Positions 21,771-33,705 are shown, numbered from the stretch's first letter. The stretch: DNA of 64,000 nt from Onthophagus taurus (GCF_036711975.1 NC_091968.1:8308001-8372000); one strand, 5' to 3'. Program-made: numbers and translations. Notes: generated by a model from the letters alone, not told the origin.

Positions 21771-23182
21771 CACTGTTGGAAATAATTCACGAGCACACCT
21801 GTATAATCTGAACGCGTGTGTCTAGCGCAATAAAATTTGGTATGGAAGTAGTACTAAAGTAGTATAACTTACTCTCACATGGAGAACGGCACAACTCTGC
21901 TGGGAGGAGAAACATCAATAGCGAGAGTATCCCCCGTGAGCTTCGCGTACCATCGCTACACGACGTGGCATGGAGTCTATAAGTCGCAATATTGTAGCGA
22001 GAGGGATAGCCAACCATGCCACCTCAACTCGCCTCCATAGCTCCTCAACGTTAGCCGAGGAAGCCGGATAACGTAGAAGTCTCCGACCAGTCATGTCCCA
22101 AACATGTTCGATCGGATTCAGATGCGCAAACCGAGCTAGCCATGGAAGCATTCGTATATGGTGCTCTACCACAAAGGTCTGTACAACACGCCCGATGTGC
22201 TGCCGTACGTTGTCGTGCATGTATAGCAGACCTGGGAGCCGCCGAACGCAGGGAAGTACAACGGACCGTAGCACCTCATCTACGTATCCTTGACCCGTCA
22301 TGGTCTGCTATACACGCAGCAGACGTGTACGTCCACCATGTAATCGCACCCCATACCATAATGCTCGGTTGTCGATCGATAGGGCGTTCTTGCACATACT
22401 GCTCGAGTAGACAATCATCACGGCTCCGACGAACTAAAATTCGCGCATCACCGGTGCTCAATTCGAATCTTGATTCGTCGGAAAACAAAATGTCCCTCTA
22501 CTGGGCAACCTACTAATGCCTAGCGTCGACCCACTCGTGACGTATGCTGCGGTGCTCGGGTGTTATTGGAATCCGCTGTATCGCACGACGCGCGTGCAGT
22601 CCACTATCTATCAAACGCCGCCGTACAGTTCGCGTAGTGAGTGGGCCTTCCCCTGCCGGTGGCCAAACAGCTCCAAGTTGCCTTGAGGAGGACACACACG
22701 ACGCTAAAGTGCTGAGCAGAAGAACGCGATCCTCGTGTGCTGGGGACGCGCAGGGCCGTCCCGGCCGCGACTGAAGGTACCTATGTCCTACCTCAGATCA
22801 TTCTTACCATGCCCGTTGCACTGCCGATAACGACGCGCAATTTCACAGAACGATACACCCTCAATGTGCATACGCACAAACATTCCTCGCTCAAACTCGC
22901 TTAAGTAACGCGATCGCCCATCCATTGCGCACAGAGTACGATAACAATGTGGTCCCTCACACCACACTAAAAACGACCGGTATTTTCCATCCACTTCGGT
23001 CTCCATAACGACGGAATGTTCCACTTAGAAGGGCGGCTCAGTCAACAATGCCGCGACGGAACAACTCGAAACTCAATGAATAAACTCGTCTACAGTAAAC
23101 TTTTGTGCTCCGCAAATATTATGGATTTATCTTCACGCGTTCAGATTATATAGGGTGTGCTCGTGAATTATGTCCAACAGTG
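21771..23182 (-). mobile_element. Tc1-like element, degenerate, 47-bp inverted ends
   Basis: The left end begins CACTGTTGGAAATAATTCAC and the right end is the inverse of CACTGTTGGACATAATTCAC. Near-identity continues for about 47 bp, to GAACGCGTG. TA flanks both sides (21769-21770 and 23183-23184). Length is 1412 bp. It is noticeably richer in GC than its surroundings, marking it as foreign to the AT-rich host repeat. Confidence 0.9.
21915..22990 (-). pseudogene. Tc1-like transposase, broken into at least four frames
   Basis: Reading from 22990 down, there is an N-terminal HTH (YLSEFERGMFVRMHIEGVSF), then a second HTH part (LTTRTVRRRLIDSGLHARR), then MFSDESRFEL with the first catalytic Asp and SIMVWGAI, then YMHDNVRQH and HLNPIEHVWD with the second Asp and the Glu. 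Frames change between these blocks and a stop interrupts the middle. It is not functional. Confidence 0.85.
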
Positions 23183-23869
23183 TATAAAACATTAAATTTT
23201 ACACTAGACGTGTACTTTTCCTTCGGGATTTTGCTCGGGATTACTCGTCGGTACCACGTGATCAACATGTGGTGTGATACAGCTAAATTTTAACGGTCAT
23301 CTAACTAAACGAGTCGGAACTCGAAAACGTCTCGAGACCTGATTAACGCGATATAGAAAGAAAGAACGATTATTTTTATTTTAATTATGTTTACCAAAAT
23401 AAAACATTCATGATGTGAAATTAGTGGAACTTCCGGAAGATTTTACATATAAGTTCCTTGTGAAGATTGGTAAGTATGTGCAACTTGGTGCAACTATACA
23501 TATAGGAAACTTATAAAAGACTCATTAGATGCAGTTTTGATGGTGACTCGGTGGAAACTTTAAAATGAATTAAGTATTATATATGTTATATATGTATATA
23601 AACAGAATTTAATTTTTTTAAATTTAAGTTATAACAATATATTACAAGTAAAAATAAAAACAAATATTTTATAATTTTGATTTTTATTACAAACGTAAGA
23701 CTTCCCTAAAAATACTCCACTCCTATTAAAAATTAACTCTAATAAGTGGAAGATACACACTATTTAGTGATATTTTGTCAATTAATAAAGTAAAATTAGA
23801 GCGAATTTTTAATAATTTACACTGATTAGATTAGAAATGTATCTAATTAGAGTCACGACAACATCTATA

Positions 23870-25711
23870 CCTTTTACAGTATGATTTCACACTTATGAAA
23901 TATGATTTCACACTAGCGAAAACAGATTTCATACAAATGAAATTTGATTTCACACTAACGAAAACAGAATTCACACAAATGAAATTTGATTTCACACTAG
24001 CGAAAACAGATTTCATACAAATGAAATTTGATTTCACACTAACGAAAACAGAATTCACACAAATAAAATTTGATTTCACACTAGCGAAAACAGATTTCAT
24101 ACAAATGAAATTTGATTTCAAACCAATGAAAACAGATTTCACAATTAATAATTAATAATTAGATATTGGTTTCATTAATATTTAAATAAATATTTGGCAA
24201 ATATCATTTTTAATTTTGAATGAAAATTATTTGACATTTTGTGACAATCATAAAAATATATCATAAGTTTTGATTTTACATTTGCAATGTCTCGTGTTAA
24301 ATATAATAAAATATCAATTAGTGATAGAGAAAGAATTATAAAAGCACACGAAGAAGGCAAAGATTGGCGAGCTACAGCTACAGCTTTAGGAGTGAACGTT
24401 CGTACTGCTTATGAATGGTTGAAAAAAGATCAATCACTTCCAAAAAAGAAAGGTGGTAATGCTTCTTCCAAAAAGACCGCCGCAATTTCCGATGCATTGG
24501 TTAGATGGATTGAGGAAGATTCTACAATAACATTGAAAGGCTTATGTGATCATGTTAGCAATGAATTTCAAGTTAACGTTTGCCAAAACACAATGAAAAA
24601 CTGGTTGGACGGGCAATTATTTTCACTTAAGGCACTAAGACCACAAATAGTAAATATGAATAATGAGGAAAACAAAGTCAAGCGTAAAGAGTATGTAAAC
24701 CAAATATTACAAAGTCGAGCAAATGGTAGAACTCTTATTTGGATCGATGAAACAAATTTTAATTTATATTGTCGGCGAAAAGAAGGTAGATCCAAAATAG
24801 GTCATAAAGCACACGTAATTCTTCCGGCTTGTAAAGGAAGCAATTTACATTGCATTGGGGCAATGAGTGCGATGCGAATTATCTCATTTGAACATAGAAG
24901 AGGATCCTACAAAGCTCACGACTGTAAACAATGGCTGCGTCGCTTAATAGCAACTTGCACTGCGGATGGCATCGAGAAGCCAACATTTATTATTGATAAT
25001 GCTCCTGTACATTCAAATCTTGAATCTGAACTTGAACCCGAAGAAGATATAGAAATAGTACGCCTTGCTCCATATTCTTATTTACTAATAAATCCGATTG
25101 AGTTGTTATGGAGTAGTTTCAAATCTTCCGTAAAAATGCAAATGCAAGAAAGAATGCAAGAAATATTGAATTACAGACGCGTTAATAATCAAGGGTTAAC
25201 ACTTCATGAATATAGAATGCGCATCTTAGAAGAAATTTCAGATAGAGCAATTCAAGAAGTTCAACAACAACACTTACTAAGATATTCGAATCATGTAGAA
25301 CGTTATTATGCAGCAGCACTACAACAAGAAAACATTCAAGAAATATAATTAATAATTTATTGGTTGCTAGATTGGTTGTTAAATTTAATTTAATAATTTT
25401 TTGTTATAAATAATGTTCTAATTAAATATTTAAATACTGTGAAATCTGTTTTCATTGGTTTGAAATAAAATTTCATTTGTATGAATTCTGTTTTCGTTAG
25501 TGTGAAATCATATTTCATTTGTATGAAATCTGTTTTCGTTAGTGAGAAATCAAATTTCATTTGTATGAAATCTGTTTTCGTTAGTGTGAAATCAAATTTC
25601 ATTTGCATGTAATCTGTTTTCGCTAGTGCGAAATCAAATTTCATTTGCATGTAATCTGTTTTCGCTAGTGCGAAATCATATTTCATAAGTGTGAAATCAT
25701 ACTGTAAAAGG
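23870..25711 (+). mobile_element. Mariner-like element with terminal dyad arrays, copy 2
   Basis: This is an inverted copy of 5453-7291, 1842 bp long, with the same CCTTTTACAG termini between TATA flanks. Its arrays (about 23885-24145 and 25440-25680) match copy 1 at protein-translation level without a visible difference. It is inserted in the candidate transposon at 21558-25904, so it arrived after that element. Confidence 0.9.
24287..25348 (+). CDS. Tc1/mariner (IS630-type) transposase, copy 2, intact
   Basis: A 353-residue protein identical to the product of 5816-6874 except for three visible changes: Gly for Arg at residue 109, Met for Val in the SSVK segment, and one extra Ile before NPIE. 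The extra residue makes 34 rather than 33 residues between the second catalytic Asp and the Glu, which is the Tc1 DD34E spacing. The frame is open from ATG to TAA. Two intact copies this similar suggest recent activity. Which of the two forms is active cannot be decided from sequence alone. Confidence 0.9.
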   Translation: MSRVKYNKISISDRERIIKAHEEGKDWRATATALGVNVRTAYEWLKKDQSLPKKKGGNASSKKTAAISDALVRWIEEDSTITLKGLCDHVSNEFQVNVCQNTMKNWLDGQLFSLKALRPQIVNMNNEENKVKRKEYVNQILQSRANGRTLIWIDETNFNLYCRRKEGRSKIGHKAHVILPACKGSNLHCIGAMSAMRIISFEHRRGSYKAHDCKQWLRRLIATCTADGIEKPTFIIDNAPVHSNLESELEPEEDIEIVRLAPYSYLLINPIELLWSSFKSSVKMQMQERMQEILNYRRVNNQGLTLHEYRMRILEEISDRAIQEVQQQHLLRYSNHVERYYAAALQQENIQEI

Positions 25712-26088
25712 TATAGTTAGATTACATATAATACACTGTTATAGAGTAACGATTTTACACTATTTAATAAACACCATCTTCTCACTAGTGTAAATTTTTA
25801 ATCTATTCACCTACACTATATAGTGCAAAAAAATAACTCTAAATAAATTGGACCGATCTGAACCATGTTTTAGAGTTGATTTTTACTCTATATTTTTTCC
25901 TGTGCATGTATGCATTCAGCCTATACGAAGATGGAGCAGTCCTTTAGAGTTTGGATTGATATTTATTTCAATTTGCTCCATATGAAAAGGCAAACACATC
26001 AAGAGAAAAATCAGAACTTGATGAATTTCCAACTATAAGATAAATGTGGATAAAATTTATATTGGTGCGAAGTGTAAAGTACATTTTT

Positions 26089-27230
26089 GTAATTCGCTAC
26101 GGTAATGCAAGCTATAACAGTATTCAAACGGGTGCTGTAATGAGACTCCTTACAGCATCCGATGCTGTAATGAGATTTTAGTAACATTTTATGGAACCAG
26201 TTCAAGTTGGTCACATTGGGTCATTAATTTTTCTAGTTGTCAATGTGACAATTTTTGTCTATGGATGTTTAAACACGTTCTTAGCATCGAATACAAAGTC
26301 CACAATGATGAGGACATTGACTCTGAGCAATTTCTCTTATTTTGGGAGGTGTACATCAAACATTTTTTTCAGGTGAATATATTTTGTGTTTTGACAGTTT
26401 CTAATTGTCAATTCAAAGTTTCTATTTTCAAGTGTTCCGGTGTTACCAACTGCTACATACCTATTTCCCTACATTGCCAAAATTTACTTTATTTTTGTTA
26501 AAAAAAAAGTATAAAAACGCGAATTACAAAAAATAGCATAAAAACACGTTTCATAAGACTTAAAGCACTCATTCATTAAAAAACTTGAATTCGTGCATTT
26601 CAAGCGTGTCTTACGAAACTTGTTTTTTAATATACTATTTTGTAATTCGCGACGGCAATGAAAGCTCTAACAGTACTCAAACAGATGCTGTAATGAGACT
26701 CCTAACAGCATCCGATGCTGTAATGAGATTTTAGTAACATTTTATGGAACCAGTTCAAGTTGGTGACATTGGGTCATTAATTTTTCTAGTTGTCAATGTG
26801 ACAATTTTTGTCTATGGATGTTTAAACACGTTCTTAGCATCGAATACCAGGTCGATAATGATGAGGACATTGAACACTGAGCAATTTCTCTTATTTTGAG
26901 AGGTGTACATGAAACATTTTTTTCAGGTGAATACATTTTGTGTTTTGACAGCTTCTAATTGTCAATTCAAATTTCTATATTCAAGTGTTACAGTGTTACC
27001 AACTGCTACATACCTATTTCCCTACATTGTCAAAATTTATTTTATTTTTGAGAAAAAAAAGGATAAAAACGCGAATTACAAAAAATAGCATAAAAAACAC
27101 GTTTCATAAGACTTAAAGCACTCATTCATTAAAAAACTCGTGGCTTCGCCACTCGTTTTTCAACTTGAATTCGTGCATTTCAAACGTGTCTTACGAAACT
27201 TGTTTTTTAATATACTATTACATATTTTAA
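26089..27230. repeat. Tandem duplicate of a ~550-bp palindromic repeat
   Basis: Units start at 26089 and 26641 (TGTAATTCGC), and each ends near an inverse GCGAATTACAAAAAAT. Within each, a GATGCTGTAATGAGA motif is duplicated. A large hairpin (CACGTTTCATAAGAC against GTCTTACGAAAC) follows. In the second unit the hairpin holds an extra CTCGTGGCTTCGCCACTCG insert. Short ORFs in it are not conserved in frame between units. It is probably a non-autonomous transposon dimer. Confidence 0.7.
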
Positions 27231-27239
27231 TGTTTTTTT

Positions 27240-29810
27240 TAATGTTCGTTGGAAAATAGCCCCACGTTGGCAGCGTCAAAATAAACTCTTCTTTTATTTT
27301 CTTTGTTTTTCAATTATTTTAATAATAATGACATTAGTAAATTTAACAATAAGTTGATTTTTATTAAAATTGAAAAATTTAAATATTCAAATAGAATTAT
27401 CGAATTATATCTCAGGGTCAAAAGCAGGTTCTGGAAACACTGTCCAGACAAACACAAACACAGCTTAAGGTGAAATGTCGACAAAATTAACTGAATTTAC
27501 TGAATATATGAAACAAATTCTCTAGATTAGTTCATACGAATTAATGTTTATCAACTCGGATATAGTTATGGTTTTAAACTCGTCAAAAATTAAATTAATT
27601 AGGGAAATTGTAAACTTAGGTATAATTGAAGGATATACCTACATGTCGTTTAAAAATCGACAATCTTTCTTTTATCGATGTAAAATTGCCCAAATAAGCC
27701 GTTAAAAATAAATAAAAAGTACGGAAAAGTAAAAAACGTACCAAAAAATGAGTTTGAACCGGAACCAATTGTTTTCTTCGATCAGGAACGGGTTCAATTG
27801 TTGTCTTCAATGGTTGTGAACAGGAACAGATATTTCAAATACAGGACCAAATTAGTTTCTTCGATAGGAACAGGATCGATTGTTTTCTTCAGTGGTTGGA
27901 CAGGAACGGATTTGTTTTTCACACTCGTTAAACGTAGATTTAATTTTTTTTTGGAGAGCAAAATAAATGCGTGCGTCTCTTCAGATAACACAAACCACCA
28001 TCATTGTTGAAAAATTCCGTTTTTCGAATGTTTAATTTTCAAATAACGTCTCCTGATTGGTTAAATTCATCGGTTTGAAATTTGTACTTTAGTTTTTTCA
28101 ATGTTACCAACTTTGACATTTGAAATATCTCTAATTTAATTTGTCAAATTATTATTTAAAAATTTTTAAATTATTTATAATTATGCATGATATTTCGTAA
28201 TTTTGATGCTCTTTTAAATCAATTTTCAAATATCTATTCATTTTCTTCTGATTTCAACGATAAATTTTCCAATATGTTCAAATTAATTTTGTAAATTTTC
28301 ATCCAAATTTCATTATTCCATACAAATATTGATTATTTTCTTTGTTAACTAAGTTAAGATTATCGGTTTCAATAGGTTTGAACCTAGTAGATAAACATTT
28401 AAATAAATAATTTTGAAAAATTTAAATTGAGGTTATCTTATATCGAGAATTTTTGTAAAATTACTTCGTATCGACTTTACAAGTGATCTCTTAGGATTAA
28501 AACATTAAAGAACAATAAAATGTATCGAAATTCACTAGTGTATAGCATCTAACAGTAACAATAGTAGGTTTATTTTACAATTGTTCATAAATTCTTCTAT
28601 GAACAATACGACAAGTAATCAAATATGACCAAATTACTTGTAATCTGTTACTATAACAATATAAAATGTTTTGAGTTGTCTTAGTTAACATATTTTTTTG
28701 CAACACAGTAATTTTTTTCTAAAATCTACAATTAGTTTCTATCTAGGCCGTAAATGGGTTAATAAACAAAGATTGTTTATTTTATTGTTAAATGACTCGT
28801 TTAATTAATTCATATAATCACAAAATTTTTCTTTTAACATTTACACATGCATTTTTACACTTACAATTAGCTAAACTGATACAACAACAACAATAATAAC
28901 ATTTCCTACTTTAACTAATATAAACTAATTAAAATTGTAGGCAAATGCTCTAAATCAATAATTCTTTACTTAAAACATTAACATGGGAACAAAATACCTG
29001 AGACTTATCACAAACAACGAATAAGAATATAAATTAAATAAGTGCCAACGAAGAATCAACATAAATTAAATTAAAAAATAATAAAGTTATCACAAAACTT
29101 ATCTTATTATTGCTGATTAAAAAAAATCATTAATAAAATAGGCCAAAGATTAATTCCTTAATACAATATAAATTAACATATATTTGTTGTTTGATTATAA
29201 TAATCTTTTTCTCAATTCCATTAATTAGTGTTAAGTATAATTCTTTTAATAATAATCACAACTGTATGAAGCTCTTTTAGATACTTAACTAATTTAAGTA
29301 ATCAATAAAACATTCTCTTTATTTAACACAAAAATAAACTCTAATAATAAATGCAATTAGACTTATTTTAATTATTTATATTCATTTAGTTTCTATTAGT
29401 TTCATGGCTAATTAAGTAATTAAAACGAAAATATAAGTACTTCCTTAATTAATTAATTAATAGTGACAACCACAATCGACTAGAATAAGTTTAAAAGTTT
29501 GGTTAGTTCATCTAAGAATATCATTCTTCTTTTATAAGCATAATTTTTCTCAAATCGCGATAAAATTATCGAAATTACACTGTAAATTTTGCTATTTGTT
29601 TAATTAAAATTTTTAAAAATGTGTAAAAATCTTCAACATCACTCATAATTTCATCTAAAATCTTTTAAACATCGAAATTTTAACAAAAATGATTTTAAAT
29701 TATGGAATGTCAAACCTAACCTTAATTCTTTTTTTAAAAACGTCTTTTTTCATCGCTATTCTAATCATAAAATCATTATAACATGATCTTAATACCATTT
29801 CAAAATCGTT
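27240..29810. other. AT-rich stretch; may include the 3' UTR of the - strand gene
   Basis: No protein-coding region was recognised. 27740-27920 holds a degenerate tandem repeat around GGAACAGGATCGATTGTTTT-like units that creates small ORFs on both strands. The AT-rich sequence from 29810 down toward about 28770 could be the 3' UTR of the gene at 30599-29811. Confidence 0.45.
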
Positions 29811-30599
29811 TTAATCTTCGCTTGTTGACATTAATCTCACTTCGTCCTCATCTGAAGATCTCAAACCAGCTCCAAACGATCTTAATGGCGAAATACTTTC
29901 CAAACCATCCCAACTAGTGTATTTATTTTTCAATTCCATCTTTCCACAACCTTTATTCTTCCTCTAAGTAAAAAAAAATTATTAAAACGAATTTTATGGT
30001 GTATAATAACTTACAACTTCAACTTCTAAACATTCCTCATCTTCACCATCACCATCAGGAAAGCTAAAAACCTTCCTATTAGGACTACGAGGCCAAGAAG
30101 CAGGGGGAGGACTTCTAATCATATGTTCATGCATTTCTGGTAAAGAAAATGGGTCCACTTCCAAATCAATATTTAATTCCCTTGATACCAAATTTGCATT
30201 ATCCGATTCGTTATCGTCCAAATTATCAGCTAAGCTTTCGCGACTGGCAATTATCTGCTTAATAAATGGATTATCTTGTCTGGACACTCTCAAAGCTTCC
30301 ATGTCTTGATCGATGTTCCTTGACCGACCTGGAGTTAGAGTTATAGAAGACATTGCAGGTGATGGTGGACATGTTATTGGGAGGTTCAAGTAATAATCGA
30401 CGGCGGAAACGCTTAAAGACGACCTGGCGAGTCCCACGGAAGATGAATTATCTAAAAAAGAATAAAAAGTTAGGTTATGAGGAAAAAAGTGAGGTTAGCA
30501 TTGGTTTTTATTAAACAAAGTGATCTTTTAGGATAATTCTTTTGCTTATTTTGGAGTAATTGAATAATTAGTACCTGGATTACTCTTTTTTCGATGCAT
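29811..30599 (-). CDS. Unrecognised three-exon host gene, 204 aa, complete
   Basis: The exons are 30599-30575 (ATG, 25 nt), 30451-30015 and 29963-29811, joined through GT-AG introns of 123 and 51 bp with matching phases (1, then 0). The product starts MHRKKSNPDNSSS. It has a hydrophilic middle with a proline-rich SPPPASWPRSPNRKVFSF segment and an acidic patch, and ends SDEDEVRLMSTSED. It has no signal peptide, membrane helix or recognisable catalytic motif. Low complexity is limited and the splice structure is regular, so I take it as a genuine host gene. It is divergent from the ORF at 31110, so the two may share a promoter. The family is not recognised and no function is proposed. Confidence 0.7.
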
Positions 30600-31109
30600 T
30601 TTGGGAAGATTGTTAGATATTAAGAAATTAACCTTAAGAAATAAACATTTTTTTATAAATTAGATTTCTGTCATATAAACGTCATTTTTGTACGTCAATG
30701 ATTTTTATATTTTTGATGGTTAATTAATTAATAAAGTTAGATATAAAGAAAAGAAATATCCTAAGTATTAACTTTTTTAAATAAACTAAATAAATATGTT
30801 TAAATAATCCAAAAAATTTTGATAAGAAGTTGAGATTTTTTATTTTTGTAATGTTGGTGATAAAAGTAACCAAAATCTGTGATTACTTAGTTTATAATTT
30901 AATATAAAAATGAGTAATTAAATTAATTAATTAAAATAGATGATTTTGAATCTAGTATCTAACATATATTCAATAATTTTATTGTTCTAATCACAAATAA
31001 CAATCAAGTTTAAACGTTGGTATTATATTGACATTTGAACTGTCAAATTTAAGCGAAATCTAAATGTTTTTAAAAATCTTTTAGTTAAGAATTTATTTCA
31101 AAGAATAAA
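30600..31109. promoter_or_regulatory. Divergent promoter region between the 204-aa gene and the putative haspin first exon
   Basis: Only 510 bp separate the two ATGs, which point away from each other. The stretch is very AT-rich, with TTAATTAATTAA-type runs near 30720 and 30920. No clear TATA box can be fixed. A shared promoter is inferred from geometry only. Confidence 0.4.
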
Positions 31110-32607
31110 ATGGCTCCAATAAAAACTTATAAACCTGGAAAGAATAAGTCTGTCGTTAAAGACAATCCTATTTCAAATAGGAAAAATACAATAAAAATTA
31201 AAGATTTAAAAATTACAGAATCAATAGAACGGGCTATTTTATCATGCGATTCATTGCATGTTTCCACTGAGGACACTTTTGATAAGCTCCTAAGATCATA
31301 CAGAGAGAAGCAATCTGAAGACCCCACTAATAAGTATGAAAAAAGTGTTTCGATTAATGAAATAAGTGAGGTTATGTCGAACAGTGAATTAAATAAGAAA
31401 CCAAATTTAATTTATATAAGTACCCCAAACGTTTTCAATCGTAATGAAGTAGTTGATAATAGTATAAGCAGTAGTATTTTATCACCCATAAGTTCAAAAC
31501 CATTCCTAAAACCGAGGTATACAAGACATGGAGTTAAGGAACAATTCCAGCAATTTGAAAACATTAAATGTAAAAAATTTGATTCTCAATCGATTATTGT
31601 AATAGATGATAGTGAGATATCTGGTGTTATCTCAAAAGAACTTCAAAATGATTCTGAAAAATGTTCTGTTGATTTGAGTCAAATGGATGTTGAGAAGTCA
31701 AAATCTGAATATACATTATCAAAAGATGTATTTTCTAGTGATGTAATAAGAAATGAATCAACACAAGAAAATATGAGTTTAGATAAACCAAAAATTGTTC
31801 AATCGGCCTCTAATTCATTATTAATTGATTTGTCTTCAACAAATGAGTCAATTTCAACTAGAAGTAAGTCAAAAAATGCTATATCAACAAGAAAATCTGA
31901 ACCAACACATTTATATTTCTTAAGATCTTCAAGTAAATCATCACATATAGCATCTTCTAATTCAAGATCAAATTCAAACAAATCTTCTCAAGATTCATCA
32001 AGATCTGTTTCACCACATTCATATTTTTTAAGATCTAAATCACCAAGTAATTTTAATGAATCAGAAAAATCTTCAAGTAACTTAATGACATCTCAAAATT
32101 CAACAAACTCATCCAATAAATATTTACAATTAAATACAAATTCTGTGGAATCAACATCATCCTCAACAAATCCTTCAAAAACTATCAATGAGACTGATAA
32201 CATGTTAAGAAATAAAAAAGAACCAGTTGTTAATTTGACTCAAAATGACTTTGAGAAGATGTTGTCCTTAATAGAATTACCAAAAGCGAAATCGAATTCA
32301 AAGAAATTAAGTTCTAAAGCTTCATCATCTAAATCAACATCACCTTCTCCAATAAATTCTGTAGCATTGTGTGATGAAAAGGATGAAGAATCAAATAAAA
32401 TTGGTAAAGATTGTAGTTTATTTGATGCAAATATGAAGGAAGCGATTGTTAATTTGACATTGTTGGATGAAAAACCGTTGATTTTGAAGCCAGGAAAGCA
32501 GTGGAGACGATCTCTGGTGAATCAAACGAGAGGTGCGAATCAACGTCGTCGATTAGCGAATTTTACGATTATCAATGAGGGTTTGGATGAATCTTTGCAA
32601 GTTATAA
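31110..32607 (+). CDS. haspin: Putative first coding exon of haspin (N-terminal regulatory region)
   Basis: A 499-codon open frame from a well-placed ATG (AATAAAATGG) to a consensus donor at 32608 (A|GTAAGT). Translation past the donor stops after two more codons, so splicing is expected. The exon ends in phase 1, and the acceptor at 48858-48859 continues it in phase into the haspin exon. The N-terminus MAPIKTYKPGK resembles the Pds5-binding RTYGA/KTYSR segment known near the haspin and Wapl N-termini. Residues 162-169 (IIVIDDSE) look like a SUMO-interaction motif. The rest is serine/lysine-rich and disordered, with a repeated YFLRS (about residues 269 and 309) and a conserved-looking PGKQWRRSL near the end. 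It could be an independent nuclear protein if another exon was missed. Confidence 0.6.
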
Positions 32608-32877
32608 GTAAGTAAATGATTCATTTTTTTAAGTATTTAGAGTTTTAATGACTTTCATGATTAAATGGCACAGTTTGTTGAGTCTAGTACTTAATTATTT
32701 AACATTTATGTCCACAGTTCCAATAATGGAACACATACGTTTTTCTCCCCTGCACACTTTCTTGTGAATCACAACGTGATTTTGCACGCAGCAACACGTT
32801 AATTAGTGACAGTGATTGTTTGATGAATTGTTGTGCCTTTAACATGTAGAAAAAATTAGAAATTTCTGTTGTAAAAA

Positions 32878-33705
32878 ATGGCTAGTAAAAGGTAAGTGAC
32901 ATTTTCTATATTTAAACTAATATTATCTATTATTTTACGTAATGTTTAATGCCCTAACAATTCTCGACACATTTCCATATATTATCTATAATAATAAATA
33001 CGATAAGTATAAAAAACTTTTTCCCAAAACTTCCAATATTGGAACTATGGAAACTAATTGGAACTAATTTCAGACCATTCACAACTACAGAACTCATTCA
33101 AATAATAGAGAAGACGAGGATTTTTGGGTTTTTGATGTTTTTATCACTCCTCCAGATGATGGTGCTGAAAGTGCTAAAGATAGCGGCAATAAAGAGTTCT
33201 GCCGCGACATCAACAAGCTGGATGGTCGACAGCTTCAAGCTGAAGCTATGGCGAAAATTAAAAATCAAGGACGGACTTTCATAATTGGTGATAGTGACAC
33301 TGACGAAGAGTCAAATAGTGACGACAAACCTTTGTCAGAAATACAAAAGAAGTTACCGAAAAAGATAAATTGGGAAGAATCCGATCTTATTTCTAGGTTT
33401 CCAAACTTTAAGAAACTGATGCAATCAGCACCCTTCGCCTGCATTCCTTCTGATTCGGTGGAATGCTTTAAAGTTTTTTTTGATGATAGTATTGTATCAT
33501 TTTTGGCAGAAATGACGACGTTATATGCACAACAAAAGGGTGAACTTAATTTCTGAGTTTCCAATGAAGAAATAAAGTGTTTTTTGGCCATACTACTATT
33601 ATCTGGCTATTGTGTTGTTCCTAGATGGAGAATGTGGCGGGAGCTAAGAACCGAATCTTGCAATATGGCAGTAATGAATTCTATGAGATAAAATAGATTC
33701 GAAAT
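32878..33705 (+). pseudogene. piggyBac transposase A, N-terminal part
   Basis: A short first exon MASKR (32878-32891) ends at a GTAAGT donor. After a small intron, PFTTTELIQ resumes (acceptor near 33070), a layout typical of piggyBac-derived insect genes. After a frameshift the acidic region DVFITPPDDGAES and INKLDGRQLQAEA are readable, then (33248-33556) ISRFPNFKK, DDSIVSFLAEMTTLYAQQKG and a stop in place of one residue, then VSNEEIKCFLAILLLSGYCVVPRW. It breaks off near 33705, before the catalytic core. The likely continuation is at 39680-40495, beyond a second piggyBac. Confidence 0.8.

Larger units (their letters stand above)
21558..25904. mobile_element. Candidate non-autonomous transposon hosting two later insertions
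   Basis: Perfect 13-bp inverted termini CACAGGAAAAAAT lie at 21558-21570 and 25892-25904. The remaining sequence (21571-21770, 23185-23869, 25716-25891) is AT-rich and repeatedly carries AGAGTTA/TAACTCT and AGAGTAAAA motifs in both orientations, as a fold-back element would. A Tc1 remnant and mariner-like copy 2 are inserted inside. No own coding region or clear target duplication was seen. Confidence 0.5.

Noticed and set aside
22142..22516. 124-codon + strand ORF
   Set aside because: Antisense to the Tc1 transposase remnant, whose motifs are clear on the - strand.
31799..31981. - strand ORF inside the 31110 ORF, and 31127-31327 likewise
   Set aside because: Shadows of the long + strand frame without their own motifs.
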